DNA of 64,000 bases, from positions 1 to 64,000 of the forward strand of contig CBDIBP010000048.1 of NCBI GenBank assembly GCA_965276955.1. Reading direction: 5' to 3'. Both the position numbers and the translations under genes were made by a program. Below, one piece after another: positions 61,654 to 64,000 of the stretch. A model generated the notes under the pieces. That model was given only the letters and a program-made list of their open reading frames with translations. It did not search any database and was not told where the DNA came from. The stretch comes from JABDEZ01 sp965276955. GTDB lineage: Bacteria > Bacteroidota > Bacteroidia > Chitinophagales > Chitinophagaceae. How positions within the stretch are numbered: position 1 is the stretch's first letter; each line of letters begins with the position of its first letter.

Positions 61654-63269
61654 TTAGACAATAGGTTGGGTAAGTGGGAGCGTCACTAAAAATGTTGCTC
61701 CTATATCGGGTGTTCCTACCGCGGCTATGGTTCCATTATGCAGGTCTACTATCTTTTTGCATATGGCCAGCCCTATGCCTGTGCCTGCATATTTATCGCG
61801 CGTGTGTAGCCGCTGGAATATCTCGAACATTTTTTGCATGTAGTGTTCTTCAAATCCTATACCGTTGTCGGTAAATGTAAGCAGCACCTGGTTGCCCTGT
61901 ACCTCAGCCTGTATAGATACCACAGGCGGAACACCGGGTCTTGAATACTTGATGGCGTTGGATACAATATTCTCGAACAGTTGTAGCAACTGTCTTTTAT
62001 TACCTTCCACCTGGGGTAAGTCGCCCACATTTATCTCTGCACCCTTTTCTTGTATGCCTATCTCTATACTATGTATCGTTTCGTTGGCTACATCATTTAG
62101 GTTCACTACAGTAAAACCTTCCCTGCGCACTGTAGAGTAGGCCAGTATATCCTGTATCAGCATTTTCATACGGGCGGTAGCGCTTATCAGGTTATCGAAG
62201 AAAACGCCGGCATCCTCTGGTATGTTGATGCTGAATTTTTTTGCAGCAGGTCGCTATACAGGCTTATTTTGCGCAGTGGTTCCTGCAGGTCGTGCGATGC
62301 TACAAAGGCAAACTGCTCCAGTTGCTGGTTGCTCTGGTTCAGCAGTTCTATTTTTTCTTTCAGCTCGGTTTGCACGGCGCGCAGGTCCATATTGTCTTTC
62401 AGCGCCTCTTCTATCATTTTTTGGGCATGTATGTCCACCATAAAGTTGTTCCAGTACTGGGGGGCACCATCATCAGCTGTTATGGCTATCGATACTATTT
62501 TGTGCCACCTGTATTCATCATTCTCGGCGTTCTTTATGCGGTGCTCGCTGGCTATAAGGGTGCTGTCGTCCTTCTTCTGCTCCCAGGTATCCCACAGCGC
62601 GGCCACGTCGTCACCATGCAGTATATCTTGCCACCTGGTGGTGTTTATTTTGTTTATGTTTTGCCCGGTATAGTCCTTAAGCCATTGGTTGGCATAAGTA
62701 ATTTGGTGCTCATTGTCCATCGTAAATATCATGATGGGTAGTGAGTTGGTGAGCGACCGGTATTGCTCCTCGCTTTCGCGCACCTTGTCTGCCATCTCCA
62801 CCAGTTGGCGGTTCTTGCGCTTTATCTCTTCGTAGGGCGATACTACAGGGTCGGTATTCAGGTTGATACCCCATTTCTCTATCAGTATATCATCTATCCT
62901 GAAGCCCATAGGCAGGCGATAGCCAAGTGTTATCTTGTTCTTGCCGCCTATACTCACTACTTCTATATTCGATATCAGTTTCTTTGCGTAAAGAAAACCT
63001 TCGTCTTTTTTTTGCAGGAAATTGCGGCGCTCATCTTCAAGCACAGCTATGATGTATTTTATCCGCTCAGCTTTGTCTGATACGTAAAGGCTCAAACTGG
63101 CATTGTTCTGCTGGCCGAATGCATTCCTCGATATTTCAGATACGGCTGTCGCAAATGTGGTCTGCGCTGGCAGTGACAGCCCGGCAAGCTCTGCTATACG
63201 CATGCTTTGCTTGTGGGCCAGTATCAGATCCATCTCATTTTCCAGCGTCACACTTGTTATCTTGTTCAT
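61654..63269 (-). CDS. RsbT-like ATPase/PAS/histidine kinase fusion (one -1 indel)
   Basis: A T7 run at 62236-62242 lacks one base; restoring it gives 538 residues (junction YSDLLQKKFSINIPEDAGVF). N terminus (5-130) resembles an anti-sigma/RsbT-type ATPase N-box region (TTFATAVSEISRNAFGQQNN, AVLEDERRNF). A PAS domain (SLTNSLPIMIFTMDNEHQIT) at about 170-290 is followed by the phosphoacceptor helix (AFVASHDLQEPLRKISLYSD) and HATPase_c (NIVSNAIKYSRPG, DNGIGFEEHY, GTGIGLAICKKIVDLHNG). Start ATG overlaps the upstream stop by 4 bases. No transmembrane segment. It should phosphorylate the receiver encoded next. Confidence 0.9.
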
Positions 63270-64000
63270 GCAATAGTGTTAACTCTGCTTACTACTACCG
63301 ACATATCATCCGTTCTGCGTGCGTGGTCTTTGTATACCGCTGCAGCTATTATAGACAGGTCGCACCTTAAAATGCCTGTGTACTTCTGCAGGTCCCACCG
63401 GGTGCGTATCCCATCCGAACACATGATCATCAGTTGTCCCCTTTCATTCTCTATCACCTGCTCATTCAGCGTATTAGGTATGTTCATGCCTATGATACCG
63501 TTGTACGATATGTAGTTCTTAGATGTCATTCCATTTTGGGTACGGGTAGCAATATTACCTATACCACATATGCGCCAAACTTTTTCTTTAAAATAATAAA
63601 TAGCTACAGATCCTACAAGTCCCCTTGTTTTTTTTACAGCGGTGTGTATATGTCTCAAAATATCGGTCGGCCTGGTCTCGGTGCAGTCTTTAAATGCGGT
63701 AATGGCCTGCTGCACTGCTTTATGGGCTTCCGGCCCGTGCCCCAGCCCATCGCCCAGGAACACTTTAAGATGGTCCTTATCTTCATGGGAATAAAACCCA
63801 TCGCCTGATAATGTTTCGCTTGGTTTTGCCACCACTATCGACCCTACCTCTATCCTTGGTCTCTTGCTGGCAACCGCTCGTTCTGTTCTATATATCCTGG
63901 CCAGCACTATGGTACCCCAGTTTTTCAGTGAGTACACCTCAAATACATCAGACAATCGCTTCATGGCCCCGAAACCGTGCCCAAGCGTATTGGCGGTAGA
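63266..64000 (-). CDS. RsbT-like ATPase/SpoIIE phosphatase fusion (5' end beyond the window)
   Basis: The frame stays open past the internal ATG at 63964 to the window edge, and the upstream codons read TANTLGHGFGAMKRLSDVFE, the G2 box of an RsbT-type HATPase, followed by VYSLKNWGTIVLARIY. So this is the end of an ATPase domain fused to a PP2C/SpoIIE (RsbX-like) domain: FLGDGLGHGPEAHKAVQQAI, IYYFKEKVWRICGIGNIATR and LMIMCSDGIRTRWDL. Such fusions act in partner-switching: the ATPase phosphorylates a STAS protein, the phosphatase reverses it. First visible gene of an operon with the kinase and receiver downstream; further Rsb genes may lie to the right. Confidence 0.88.
   Translation of the reverse strand, partial: STANTLGHGFGAMKRLSDVFEVYSLKNWGTIVLARIYRTERAVASKRPRIEVGSIVVAKPSETLSGDGFYSHEDKDHLKVFLGDGLGHGPEAHKAVQQAITAFKDCTETRPTDILRHIHTAVKKTRGLVGSVAIYYFKEKVWRICGIGNIATRTQNGMTSKNYISYNGIIGMNIPNTLNEQVIENERGQLMIMCSDGIRTRWDLQKYTGILRCDLSIIAAAVYKDHARRTDDMSVVVSRVNTIA

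Noticed and set aside
1..64000. CRISPR arrays, transposases, integrases, prophage or toxin-antitoxin genes
   Set aside because: None seen on either strand; no regularly spaced repeats and no recognised mobile-element protein. A small MITE-like element does not by itself prove mobility.

Overview
The window looks like chromosomal DNA of a member of the Bacteroidota, most likely Chitinophagales/Chitinophagaceae-like. The grounds are cargo proteins with C-terminal type IX secretion (T9SS) sorting domains, a porZ-recO pair, menaquinone genes of the futalosine route, Bacteroidota-restricted families (DUF3098, DUF3276, DUF7619-type), and promoters with a TAnnTTTG -7 box. No transposase, integrase, phage gene or CRISPR array was seen. 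Most of the window is ordinary housekeeping DNA with small accessory pockets.

Layout. 1-3.2 kb: two hypothetical proteins, a tRNA-Pro(GGG), folE with a eukaryote-like 6-pyruvoyltetrahydropterin synthase gene, and two palindrome-rich spacers. 3.2-10.6 kb: mqnB-mqnD, then a minus-strand run (hpt, a LysM glucosaminidase, an O-methyltransferase, a LOG-family protein, a sodium:solute symporter) and an outer-membrane barrel. 10.7-20 kb: three T9SS cargo genes, a GlcD-like oxidase, a PadR-PspC pair and a small lipoprotein. 20-31 kb: DUF805, recO-porZ, murI, pyrG, small lipoproteins and a fused 2-oxoacid dehydrogenase E1. 31-39 kb: thioesterase, M16-like protein, two GNAT enzymes, divergent HxlR/azoreductase, hflX, an arginase-family protein. 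39-48.8 kb: ftsX, DUF3098, DUF502-serC-DUF1015, mreBCD, RidA, scoAB. 49-51.6 kb: a PAS histidine kinase flanked by two paralogous STAS-like proteins. 51.8-61 kb: SUI1, a transketolase C-terminal subunit, and an envelope block (LEA-2 lipoprotein, PagL-like barrel, DUF3276, SGNH plus MBOAT acetylation pair, tiny lipoprotein, AsmA). 61-64 kb: the 3' part of an Rsb-type signalling operon (RsbT/SpoIIE fusion, RsbT-like/histidine kinase fusion, receiver), cut by the window edge.

The main oddity is that 13 genes carry one or more single-base indels (about 21 in all, 17 of them insertions, most lengthening a short homopolymer). Each can be read as one intact protein once corrected. This points to residual sequencing error, although clustering in a few genes leaves real decay possible. 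I annotate these genes as single reconstructed CDS and give the indel positions.

The best candidates for unusual biology are the STAS-like/PAS-kinase cassette at 49.0-51.6 kb, the RsbT-fusion operon at the right edge, the arginase-family protein with a degenerate metal site, the folE/PTPS pair, several families of small palindromic intergenic elements, and an in-frame TAG in the DUF805 gene followed by 28 more coding-looking codons.
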